From NCBI RefSeq assembly GCF_009908265.2, contig NZ_JAAATX020000003.1, positions 186,001-250,000 on the forward strand: DNA of 64,000 nt, given 5' to 3'. The position numbers and the translations under genes are program-made. Shown in pieces: positions 33,945 through 42,611 of the stretch. A model generated the notes under the pieces. The model saw only the letters and a program-made list of their open reading frames with translations, searched no databases and was not told the origin of the DNA. The stretch comes from Paragemmobacter amnigenus. Its GTDB lineage: Bacteria; Pseudomonadota; Alphaproteobacteria; Rhodobacterales; Rhodobacteraceae. Position 1 is the first letter of the stretch; the number at the start of each line of letters is the position of its first letter.

Positions 33945-34928
33945 ATGTCCTTTTCCAAAGCGCAGGATCTCGTCCGCCTGGCCCGCCTCGCAGCAACTCG
34001 CAGACGGGGCATCAGCCTTGCTGAAATCTGCGAAGAATTCGGCGTCTCCCACCGCACCGCCCAGCGGATGACCGAGGCGCTCGAGGCCACATTCCCGCTT
34101 GCCGACCACAACGACGGCGAAGACCGCAAGCGACGCTGGACCCTCGCCGACCCCGACCTCGACAAGCTCCAGCTCCGCAACGAAACGGGACTGGAGGCGC
34201 TCGAGATTGCCGCCCGCCACGCCGAAACCGAAGGCCGCCTGCGCCACGCAAAAGCCCTGACCGATCTGCGCGACGGCCTGCTCCACCGGCTTCCCCGCGA
34301 CAAGGCAAGGCGACTGGAATACGATGCCGACTTCGTCCTGTCGTCGCTGGGTCAAGTCACACGCCCTGGACCAAAGGTCCGCCTGAACCCGGACCTGCTC
34401 GACGCTATCATCGAGTCCCTCCGCGGCCTCTTCCGCCTGCGCGTCCGCTACGGCAACCCCGATGCGCCCCATCGTATTCTGGAACCCCACGGCGTGCTCC
34501 TCGGCCACCGCATCTACCTTGCCGCCCGCGATCCTGCCAAATCCGCCGAAATCCGCAACTTCCGCATGGACCTGATCTTCGAAGCCGAAACGCTCGAGGA
34601 TGGGTTCAACCTTGAAAACGACTTCAACCTCTCCGATTACGCCGCCCGATCCTTTGGCGTCTGGCAGGACCCCGACCAGTTCGGCGAGGTCATCTGGCGC
34701 TTCGCTCCCGAAGCCGCCGACCGCGCCGCAGGCTTCCAGTTCCACCCGCACCAGATCCTCGAACCCCAGGAAGACGGCAGCCTTATCGTCCGCTTCTTTG
34801 CCGCCGGCTGGCTCGAGATGGTCTGGCACCTCTACCAATGGGGCGACAAGGTCGAGGTTCTAGCCCCGGAACCATTACGCCGGATGGTCCAAGACCACCG
34901 ACGCCCGGATTTCGCCTCAATGCCCTGA
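33945..34928 (+). CDS. WYL-domain transcriptional regulator with N-terminal HTH (paralogue 2)
   Basis: 327 aa. The HTH region SLAEICEEFGVSHRTAQRM matches paralogue 1 closely, and the WYL core reads EPHGVLLGHRIYLAAR (tripeptide IYL). The C-terminal LEMVWHLYQWGDKVEVLAPE is nearly identical in pattern to the protein at 1350-2348. GGCAGG precedes the ATG. It is divergent from the small-protein/nuclease-helicase/McrBC operon and followed 23 bases later by the HEPN gene, so it likely represses defence genes until a signal appears. Confidence 0.9.
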   Translation: MSFSKAQDLVRLARLAATRRRGISLAEICEEFGVSHRTAQRMTEALEATFPLADHNDGEDRKRRWTLADPDLDKLQLRNETGLEALEIAARHAETEGRLRHAKALTDLRDGLLHRLPRDKARRLEYDADFVLSSLGQVTRPGPKVRLNPDLLDAIIESLRGLFRLRVRYGNPDAPHRILEPHGVLLGHRIYLAARDPAKSAEIRNFRMDLIFEAETLEDGFNLENDFNLSDYAARSFGVWQDPDQFGEVIWRFAPEAADRAAGFQFHPHQILEPQEDGSLIVRFFAAGWLEMVWHLYQWGDKVEVLAPEPLRRMVQDHRRPDFASMP

Positions 34929-34951
34929 CACCTTTTCAACCGAGCATTTCC

Positions 34952-35617
34952 ATGACCCAGACCCTGACCTTCGCCGCCCTCAAGGAAAAACAGCGCGCCA
35001 TCCGTAAAGGCTTTCCCGAAAACATGGGTCTCCGAGTCCACCGCGCCATAAGCTGGATCGGCCGCGCCGAAGCATGCGACGGCGATGCTGACGCCCGCTT
35101 CATCTTCCTCTGGATCGCCTTTAACGCCGCCTATGCAGATGAACGTGAATTCCAGACCGTGCCTCAGGGCGAACGCGCGGCTTTCCTCGAATTCTTCCGC
35201 AAACTCGTCGCCCTCGACCGTGAAGGTCGCATCTACAACGCCGTCTGGCAACGCTTCTCGGGCCCGTTCCGCCTGCTGATGGACAACCGCTACGTCTTCA
35301 ACCCGTTCTGGCAACACCACAACGGGATCGAGGGATATGCCGAATGGCAGGAAACCTTCCGCAACTCAACCAGCGCCTTCAACAACGCCTTCCAGTCGGG
35401 CGATACCGCCCGGGTGCTCAGCTTTGTCTTCGACCGCCTCTACGTCTTACGAAACCAGATCGTCCACGGCGGAGCGACATGGAACGGCACTGTCAACCGC
35501 GCGCAGGTGGCAGACGGCGCGGCCATCCTCAACGTCCTAATGCCTGTTTTCGTCGACCTCATGATGGACAATCCAGGGGCCGACTGGGGCCGACCGTTCT
35601 ATCCCGTGGTAGAGTGA
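34952..35617 (+). CDS. HEPN-domain protein, putative ribonuclease
   Basis: 221 aa from the ATG at 34952; the upstream extension overlaps the WYL gene. The protein is mostly helical. Near residue 167 the motif LRNQIVHGG fits the R-x4-H active site of HEPN ribonucleases, and FIFLWIAFNAAY near residue 48 is a typical HEPN helix. HEPN proteins act as RNA-cutting toxins in abortive infection. No MNT antitoxin gene is adjacent; co-transcription with the WYL regulator suggests that it is held off transcriptionally. Confidence 0.75.
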   Translation: MTQTLTFAALKEKQRAIRKGFPENMGLRVHRAISWIGRAEACDGDADARFIFLWIAFNAAYADEREFQTVPQGERAAFLEFFRKLVALDREGRIYNAVWQRFSGPFRLLMDNRYVFNPFWQHHNGIEGYAEWQETFRNSTSAFNNAFQSGDTARVLSFVFDRLYVLRNQIVHGGATWNGTVNRAQVADGAAILNVLMPVFVDLMMDNPGADWGRPFYPVVE

Positions 35618-35787
35618 CTGGATATCTGAGGGTCGGCTTCAAACCGGGTCACTGAAGTTACGGTCGCATAAGCTTTCCGCTTCACTTTTGAAGTTTGTGC
35701 TGCCGTCAGTGTCCCTAAATTGCCTCCTGGCCTTAATCGATGAACCTGGTATACAGCCCATAACCCTATGCAAGAGAGAACTGCGAC

Positions 35788-37341
35788 TTGTCCGCCACCT
35801 TCGGTATCGTAGATCTGTTTGCCGGTCCTGGCGGTCTTGGCGAAGGGTTCGCCTCGCTAGAAGCAGGCGGTCGACATCCGTTCCGTATTGCGGTTTCGGT
35901 CGAGAAGGAAGCATCCGCACACCAGACCCTACGTCTGCGTGCTTTTCTTCGAGCCCATCTGTCACGGCACAGCAAGCTGCCAGATCCCTTTTTGGCGTTC
36001 CAAGCAGGAGTTTCGAAAGAACCATACTGGCCTGAAGTGGATGCGGATGCGTGGGTTGAAGCTGAAGCTGAGGCGCGGTGCCTTGAATTGGGCGGCAACG
36101 AGGCTGCAGAAGCCATCGACGAAACCATCAGCCAAGTGAAACGCAACTTTGAAGAAACCATCCTGATAGGTGGTCCACCATGCCAAGCTTATTCGTTGGT
36201 CGGACGGGCGCGTTCGCGCAGCATGCTTGGGTATGTCCCCGAAAAAGACCAGCGTCACTATCTTTTCAGGGAATACATAAGAGTCTTGGACCGGTTGAGA
36301 CCGGCCGTATTCATCATGGAGAACGTAAAGGGCATGCTTTCTTCGACTGTGGAAAGCCGCCTCGTCTTCGAGATGCTTATGGAAGATCTCGCGTCCCTCG
36401 GCACGGGTCACGGCCACCATTACGAATTACGGGCGATCCATATCGCCGACGAACGAGCAACCCTACGCGAGGCTACTAAGCCATCCGATTTCATCGTGCG
36501 CGCAGAGGCGTTCGGGGTCCCTCAGCGCCGCCACCGGGTCATCATCGTGGGTCTGCGATCTGACTTGGCTGCTTGCGCTAGTGGCGCAAGCATTGCAGTG
36601 CCGGGTACCAGTCGATCGGTGGAGGAAACCATCGGAAACATGCCAGCCCTGCGTAGCGGCATCAGCCGCGCAACAGACACTCCTGCCGCTTGGAAAGGAA
36701 AAATTGCGGGTTTCGCCAAGCAGTTGGCAAAACTGTCTAAGGGCGATGACTTGGGCGACCTTCACTCGGAATTTCGCGCAATTGCAGAACACATGAAACA
36801 TGGGGCCGAAACTCGGCGATCGTCTACACAACTGCCTGCCGACTATGGGACATCGAGCGATAGCCTTATGCGCTGGCTAGAGCGTCCCAGTTTGCGCGCG
36901 CTTGCCCAACACGAGACGAGGGGACACATGGCGTCCGATCTTGGACGGTACCTCTTTGCCTCAGCATACGGCAGGGTACGCCGGAGCAGCCCAAAGGCAG
37001 CTGATTTCCCCGTCGCCCTCACACCTGACCACCGCAATTGGCAAAGTGGCATATTCAACGACCGCTTCCGCGTCCAGCTTGCACATGAGCCTTCAACAAC
37101 TGTGACCAGCCATATCTCGAAGGATGGTCACTATTTCATCCACCCTGACCCGCTGCAGTGCCGTAGTCTGACAGTGCGGGAGGCGGCCAGGTTGCAGACC
37201 TTTCCAGACGACTACCTTTTCCTTGGCAATCGGACCCAACAATACGTCCAAGTGGGAAATGCAGTGCCACCATTCTTGGCGCGGCAAATCGCTGAACTCA
37301 TTCTTGCATGCCTGACAAAAGCTGACACCCCCATCTCGTGA
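35788..37341 (+). CDS. DNA (cytosine-5) methyltransferase
   Basis: 517 aa, TTG start at 35788. m5C motifs in order: I DLFAGPGGLGEGF (9-21), IV GGPPCQAYSLVGRA with the catalytic Cys (about 130), VI FIMENVKGM (about 176), VIII QRRHRVIIVGLR (about 246), and IX-X RSLTVREAARLQTFPDDY with VQVGNAVPP near the end. The target-recognition domain is the variable stretch between VIII and IX. It heads an operon whose other members form an Mza-like defence system, so it may mark host DNA. 74 bases precede the next gene. Confidence 0.93.
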   Translation: MSATFGIVDLFAGPGGLGEGFASLEAGGRHPFRIAVSVEKEASAHQTLRLRAFLRAHLSRHSKLPDPFLAFQAGVSKEPYWPEVDADAWVEAEAEARCLELGGNEAAEAIDETISQVKRNFEETILIGGPPCQAYSLVGRARSRSMLGYVPEKDQRHYLFREYIRVLDRLRPAVFIMENVKGMLSSTVESRLVFEMLMEDLASLGTGHGHHYELRAIHIADERATLREATKPSDFIVRAEAFGVPQRRHRVIIVGLRSDLAACASGASIAVPGTSRSVEETIGNMPALRSGISRATDTPAAWKGKIAGFAKQLAKLSKGDDLGDLHSEFRAIAEHMKHGAETRRSSTQLPADYGTSSDSLMRWLERPSLRALAQHETRGHMASDLGRYLFASAYGRVRRSSPKAADFPVALTPDHRNWQSGIFNDRFRVQLAHEPSTTVTSHISKDGHYFIHPDPLQCRSLTVREAARLQTFPDDYLFLGNRTQQYVQVGNAVPPFLARQIAELILACLTKADTPIS

Positions 37342-37415
37342 GGTGCGGCCAGAGCCTTGTAACGACGATACGTTCACGCCAAAGTAGAACCTAGTCGTTC
37401 TTCCATAGGGCAGGC

Positions 37416-38909
37416 ATGACGGAAATCATCGTTTCAAGACGTGCAGATGCCACTCCTCACGCAGCGGCACTGATTGAAGGGCTAAGGGATATCGGTTACT
37501 CTCTAGAGACAGCTATATCAGATATTATTGACAACTCCATTACGGCTGGCGCGCATCGGATCGAGATCGTCACTGAGACGTATTCAGATGAGCCATACAT
37601 CGCGGTCATCGACGATGGTGCGGGTATGACCGAAGATCAGCTGGTCGCAGCGATGCGCCCAGGCAGCAGGAACCCGCTGGCGACGCGTGACGAACCGGAC
37701 CTTGGACGGTTTGGACTCGGCCTCAAAAGTGCAAGTTTCTCCCAGTGCCGTAGACTTACAGTGGTAACTCGGCGGGCTGGACAAACCAGCGCAGCGATAT
37801 GGGACCTCGATGATGTCGCAGAACGGAACGAATGGGCTGTTCAGCTGCCTGATCAATTCCATCTGATCCCAGGCACCGAAAAGTTGCGAGATCAAGGCAC
37901 CTTGGTTCTTTGGCAAAAACTCGATCGCTTGACGGGTGGCTATTCTCATAGCGCTGCCAAACGGGCAGAAGTAATCAACCAAAGGATTGCGGAAACCGAG
38001 CGCCACCTACGCCTCGTGTTCCATCGGTTCATGGAAGATCCAAAGCCGCTGCGTATAGTCCTGAACGAGCGCCTACTGCGTCCACTCGATCCGTTCGCTG
38101 GGAAGAACCCTGCGACCATCTCCGACCCTGAAGAAAAGCTGTCGCTGATAAGGGGCGACGTGGAAATCCAGAGCTTTACGCTGCCGCATCACAAGCAAAT
38201 GTCAAAGGTGGAATGGGAGGACATCGGGGGACCAGAGGGCCATCTGAAGTCCCAAGGCTTCTACCTTTATCGTGGCAGGCGTCTGATCCTATATGGCACT
38301 TGGTTTGGCCTCTGCCGCCAATCTGAATTGACCAAGCTGTCTCGGGTCCGGATCGACATTCCAAACAGCATGGATGCGGATTGGAAAATCGACGTAAAGA
38401 AGTCTTCGGCACAACTGCCGCCTATAGTACGCGAGCGACTTAAAAAGGTAATTGAGCGGATCATCGCGGGTTCGAAGCGCACCTACAGCAAGCGCGGCCA
38501 GAAGCTTGTCGACCAAGAACGGCTTCCAATGTGGCACCGGATCCAAGCTGAAGGGCAGATACGCTACCGCCCGAACATCGAACACCCGGCGTTTGCCGAT
38601 TTCGCCGAAAGCCTTCCCCCGGACCTCCGGCGCGGCTTCTTCAACTGCATTGCTCTGGTCGGGGCGTCATTGCCCATCGAAACATTACACGCAGACATGG
38701 CAGGCACGGCCGAACAGATCGTCCCGGATCGGGTGGACGAAGATACGCTTGCCCAAGCCGTGCAGGCAACCCTCTCCGTCCTTCTGGGCGCTCGCAAGGA
38801 CATCAAGGAAATCAAGTCGCTGATGAAGGACGTCGATCCGTTCAGATCGGCTTGGGAAGATACGGAACGCATCATCGCGGCGACGATCGAGACGAAGGAA
38901 GACACGTGA
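37416..38909 (+). CDS. MORC/MutL-like GHKL ATPase of a restriction-type defence operon
   Basis: 497 aa, AGGGCAGG before the ATG. ATP-lid motifs of GHKL ATPases are clear: AISDIIDNSITAGA (N box, 33-46), AVIDDGAGMTEDQL (G1, about 66-79), and LGRFGLGLKSASFS (G2, about 99-112). The pattern fits prokaryotic MORC-type MutL relatives linked to restriction systems. The C-terminal half, with VRIDIPNSMDADWKIDVKKS, is the S5-like transducer. ATP-dependent dimer closure on DNA is expected. Its stop overlaps the Z1 gene start (GTGA). Confidence 0.88.
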   Translation: MTEIIVSRRADATPHAAALIEGLRDIGYSLETAISDIIDNSITAGAHRIEIVTETYSDEPYIAVIDDGAGMTEDQLVAAMRPGSRNPLATRDEPDLGRFGLGLKSASFSQCRRLTVVTRRAGQTSAAIWDLDDVAERNEWAVQLPDQFHLIPGTEKLRDQGTLVLWQKLDRLTGGYSHSAAKRAEVINQRIAETERHLRLVFHRFMEDPKPLRIVLNERLLRPLDPFAGKNPATISDPEEKLSLIRGDVEIQSFTLPHHKQMSKVEWEDIGGPEGHLKSQGFYLYRGRRLILYGTWFGLCRQSELTKLSRVRIDIPNSMDADWKIDVKKSSAQLPPIVRERLKKVIERIIAGSKRTYSKRGQKLVDQERLPMWHRIQAEGQIRYRPNIEHPAFADFAESLPPDLRRGFFNCIALVGASLPIETLHADMAGTAEQIVPDRVDEDTLAQAVQATLSVLLGARKDIKEIKSLMKDVDPFRSAWEDTERIIAATIETKEDT

Positions 38910-41650
38910 AGCAGATCCTAAGCAGCCTCGAAGGTATGGCGTCTATGTATATGGCGTCTCAGCCCGGCCCCCATACGGCCCAGTCGATCCGAGAGATCAT
39001 CGCCCAGCTGCGTGCCATGCCGATGTTCGCGGGACAGGTTGAAAATGATGATGCAGAGGAACTCGCTCGCCTGATCGAAGAGAAATACGGTATCAGCATG
39101 GGCTTCGGTGCCATCGTAGATGCTGAGGACTTCCGTCCTTGGCTACATGACGCCCGGATCAACGGCGAGATCGGTGAATTCTACTGGGGCAGATATCGCA
39201 AGCTCTTGAACCTGAAAGGACTGCCGAAATCGGTTATCGACGCCACAGACGAAGTCACGGATCGTGTGCTAGACCGTCTGGGCGATCCGCGCAATCTTAG
39301 CCCTTGGAGCCGCCGAGGCATGGTCGTAGGCCATGTCCAAAGCGGCAAGACCGCCAATTACACAGGGTTAATCTGCAAGGCGGCGGATGCGGGCTATCGC
39401 CTAATCGTCGTAATTGCGGGCATCCACAATAACCTGCGCAATCAGACCCAGGCGAGGATTGACGAGGGATTTATCGGCCGGGATACCGGACGACTGGCCC
39501 ATGCAAACAAGGCGCAGCGTCAGAAGATCATCGGCGTCGGTCAGTTCGATCAGCGCGAGTTTCCGGTCTCTCTCACCAACACGCTGCGCGACTTCAACAA
39601 GGCGACGGCAACCACGAATACCAGTCAGATCGGCCAATACAACGTCCCCGTCGTCTTGGTGATCAAGAAAAACTCTAGCACGCTGAAGAACCTGCTGGAA
39701 TGGCTGGAGGAACACTCTGCAACCGGGGCAACCAAGATGGTCAGCCAGCCTATGCTGCTGATCGATGACGAGGCCGACAACGCCTCGATCAACACCGCCT
39801 ATGCGCGCGACGAGGTAACACGGATCAACGGGCAGCTCCGGCAACTGCTGTCGATGTTCCACCGCAGCTGCTATGTGGGTTACACGGCGACGCCCTTTGC
39901 AAACATTTTTATCGACCCGGATACCGATGATGATGCGCTGAAGCAGGACCTATTCCCGAGGCACTTCATCATCGGCCTTGACGCGCCGTCGAACTATTTC
40001 GGGGCACAGAAGGTGTTCCTTGACGCCCGTGAACGGCACGTCCGGCTGATCGACGACAACGAAGACATCTTTCCGATGAAGCACAAAATCGACCATCCGG
40101 TCGATGTTCTGCCGGACAGCCTCATCCGTGCCGTGCGCGCATTCATCGTCGCCAGGGCGATCCGAAATGCCCGGGGCCAACAGGGCGCACATGCCTCGAT
40201 GCTGATCAACGCGTCGCGCTTCACCGATGTGCAGGGGCGTTTGAGATTCCGGGTGGCCGATGTGGTCGACCGAATCCGAGCCGCTGTTGCGGTCGAAGGT
40301 GCCAAGGGCAAAGCAGCACTGCGCAATCCAGAGATTGCCGCCCTGCATTCGGTGTGGGAAGCCGAATTTGCCGAGGCAGAGGGCGCGGACTGGCCAGCCG
40401 TCCAAGCTCGTCTGCACGAGGTTCTGGTTGCCGCCCGTGTTGTCGAGGTCAACGCATCAAAGCGGTCGCAGCCGCTCGACTATGATCAGGGCGGGGAACA
40501 TGGCGTGACGGTGATCGCCGTTGGCGGTTTCTCCCTTTCGCGCGGGCTGACCTTGGAAGGGCTGACCATCAGCTACTTCCTGAGGAACTCTATGATGTAT
40601 GACACGCTCATGCAGATGGGCCGCTGGTTCGGCTATCGGCCGGGCTACGAGGATCTGTGCCGGATCTGGATTCCCGCCGATGGCGTCGGCTGGTATGCCC
40701 ATATCCACGAAGCGATGGACGACCTGCAGACCCAGTTGAAGCGCATGGAACTGGCAAAGGCTACGCCAGAGCAGTTCGGCCTCGCGGTGCGCAGCCATCC
40801 GGAATCGCTGATCGTGACGGCGAGGAACAAGATGGGCACCGGGAAGGAATTCCCGATGAAAGTCAGCCTCGAAAAGAAACTGGTCGAAACGACACGCATC
40901 GTTGCCGAAGAGAGTTTGATGCTACGCAACTTCGCGGCAGGCGAGGCGCTACTTCAGGACATGGTTTCAGATGGCCACATGTTCGAGGAGCGAAGCCGCG
41001 GTCACTTGGTGAAGGGGGTGGCAGTTAGCCGGATCGACGCTTTCCTGCGGACCTTCCGGACGGATCCGGCAAATGTGCCTGCTGACCTTCTGACAGATCC
41101 AAAGCTAATCCGTGACTACATCGCCGCTCGCGCAGACAGCGAACTGCAGCTGTGGGATGTATTCATTGCGAGTTCGACCGGAAAGGAGTTCGAGCCGATC
41201 GGCCTTGGGCATTTGGCCCTCGTCCCATACGGACGGTCAGTCGACCCTCGCGATTTCGCAAAGGGCGTCCTTACGATCAGCGGCACGAGCCGCAGAGTCG
41301 GTTCGGCGGAGGATGAACGAGAAGGGCTTACCGACGAACAGATCGCGGCGGCAGAGGAAGCCTTTAGACGCGAGCATCCCGAAGCAAAACCGAAAACCAC
41401 CATAAATCCCAGCTACTACAGGGCGGTAGAGGGGCGGCGACCGTTGTTGATCCTGCGGCTCGTGCGGCCGAAGATCGAAAATGCGGATGGCGAGACCGTC
41501 TACGGAAAGGAAGTCCTCGCGTGGGGCCTTTCCTTCCCGTCAAGCAAGATCGCGGGTGGCACGGTGGAGTACATCGTCAACACCATCCGAATGCGCGAGA
41601 TGTTTGGCGAAGAAGAGGTCGAGGAGGAGGCGCTCGGTGATCCCGACTAA
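38906..41650 (+). CDS. Z1-domain helicase/ATPase-like protein
   Basis: 914 aa from GTG at 38906, five bases after AAGGAAG. Z1 motifs: GHVQSGKTANYTG (Walker A, about 141-153), LLIDDEADNASIN (Walker B, about 290), YVGYTATPFANIFI (about 331) and later GGFSLSRGLTLEGLT with LMQMGRWFGYRPGYEDL, an SF2-like arginine-finger region. Z1 proteins occur with MORC-type ATPases, DUF4420 nucleases and AIPR proteins in phage defence. It is likely the DNA translocase of the complex. It overlaps the next gene by 14 bases. Confidence 0.92.
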   Translation: MKQILSSLEGMASMYMASQPGPHTAQSIREIIAQLRAMPMFAGQVENDDAEELARLIEEKYGISMGFGAIVDAEDFRPWLHDARINGEIGEFYWGRYRKLLNLKGLPKSVIDATDEVTDRVLDRLGDPRNLSPWSRRGMVVGHVQSGKTANYTGLICKAADAGYRLIVVIAGIHNNLRNQTQARIDEGFIGRDTGRLAHANKAQRQKIIGVGQFDQREFPVSLTNTLRDFNKATATTNTSQIGQYNVPVVLVIKKNSSTLKNLLEWLEEHSATGATKMVSQPMLLIDDEADNASINTAYARDEVTRINGQLRQLLSMFHRSCYVGYTATPFANIFIDPDTDDDALKQDLFPRHFIIGLDAPSNYFGAQKVFLDARERHVRLIDDNEDIFPMKHKIDHPVDVLPDSLIRAVRAFIVARAIRNARGQQGAHASMLINASRFTDVQGRLRFRVADVVDRIRAAVAVEGAKGKAALRNPEIAALHSVWEAEFAEAEGADWPAVQARLHEVLVAARVVEVNASKRSQPLDYDQGGEHGVTVIAVGGFSLSRGLTLEGLTISYFLRNSMMYDTLMQMGRWFGYRPGYEDLCRIWIPADGVGWYAHIHEAMDDLQTQLKRMELAKATPEQFGLAVRSHPESLIVTARNKMGTGKEFPMKVSLEKKLVETTRIVAEESLMLRNFAAGEALLQDMVSDGHMFEERSRGHLVKGVAVSRIDAFLRTFRTDPANVPADLLTDPKLIRDYIAARADSELQLWDVFIASSTGKEFEPIGLGHLALVPYGRSVDPRDFAKGVLTISGTSRRVGSAEDEREGLTDEQIAAAEEAFRREHPEAKPKTTINPSYYRAVEGRRPLLILRLVRPKIENADGETVYGKEVLAWGLSFPSSKIAGGTVEYIVNTIRMREMFGEEEVEEEALGDPD

Positions 41651-42611
41651 CACGCCATGGTCCGGCCTCGAGGCCGGAAAGGTGGACACGCGCCGAGTTT
41701 CGGCATCCGCTCGGTGGAATTGGTTCTGGGCGGTGATGCCGCGTGCCGATGTGGCACTTGTCCTTCAGTTATCCGACTTGCCAAATCCAGCTCCTGAGCT
41801 GCCAAAGCTGCGAAACTTGGAAATCCGTTTCCAAACACTACCCGGTGGCCCGATCCTTTACGTCCGCCTGAAGGACAGCGCCCAGCTTGAACTGTTCGAG
41901 ACCCTTTGCCGTGATGTCATGGCAGCCGGCGAGCTGGCCGAGACCGAAGCGGAGGCTCTTGAACGCGCCATTGGCCGGACTTTTCGTTGGCACTATCTAC
42001 TTCGCGGTGGGAAATCCGAAGCGTTGTCGGAGGAGTCTCAGAAGGGCCTAATAGGCGAAATCGAAGTTCTTAAGCTTCTGATGTCCGTCCTCGGCCCCAA
42101 GCCGGCATTGACGGCTTGGACGGGCCCAAGCGGCGCTCCCAAGGACTTCGAATTGAAAGGCGATTGCATTGAGGTGAAAGCGCGGCGCGGGGCCTCGCAG
42201 CCTTTCATAAAGATTACCAATGAATTTCAATTGGCAGAAGTGCCGGGCCGACGACTGTGGCTGGGTGTTTTGGCGGTCGACAAGGTGCAGCCGCCGCATG
42301 GCCGTACGCTGACCGAGCAAATCAAAGAAGTCACTGACATGCTGGAGCAGTCCGAACCTTCTGCAATCCTAGAATGGGATCTTCATCTTGCTGACGCTGG
42401 TTTCGACATTTTGCACGACTACTCAGCCTGGCGCTGGATCGTGTCGCCACCGGATTTCCATATCGTAACCGACGATTTTCCGCGAATTGCCGCACCCATA
42501 CCACTCGGTCTGTCGTCGGTTTCATATTCCCTCGCCCTTTCCGCCTGCGCTCCATTTCGGGCGGACTGGTGCGCATTGCAAACAAATTTGATTGAAGCAG
42601 AGAAGCTATGA
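41637..42611 (+). CDS. PD-(D/E)XK motif protein (DUF4420-type)
   Basis: 324 aa from GTG at 41637, inside the Z1 gene and eight bases after GAGGAGG, which decides the start; longer upstream frames lack such a site. The nuclease core shows GLIGEIEVLKLLM (helix with Glu, about 139-151), then KDFELKGDCIEVKARRG with Asp, and Glu-x-Lys as E-V-K near residue 180. A second strand, RRLWLGVLAVDKV, follows. It is the probable DNA-cutting subunit of the Mza-like system. An ATGA overlap leads into the AIPR gene. Confidence 0.87.
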   Translation: MIPTNTPWSGLEAGKVDTRRVSASARWNWFWAVMPRADVALVLQLSDLPNPAPELPKLRNLEIRFQTLPGGPILYVRLKDSAQLELFETLCRDVMAAGELAETEAEALERAIGRTFRWHYLLRGGKSEALSEESQKGLIGEIEVLKLLMSVLGPKPALTAWTGPSGAPKDFELKGDCIEVKARRGASQPFIKITNEFQLAEVPGRRLWLGVLAVDKVQPPHGRTLTEQIKEVTDMLEQSEPSAILEWDLHLADAGFDILHDYSAWRWIVSPPDFHIVTDDFPRIAAPIPLGLSSVSYSLALSACAPFRADWCALQTNLIEAEKL

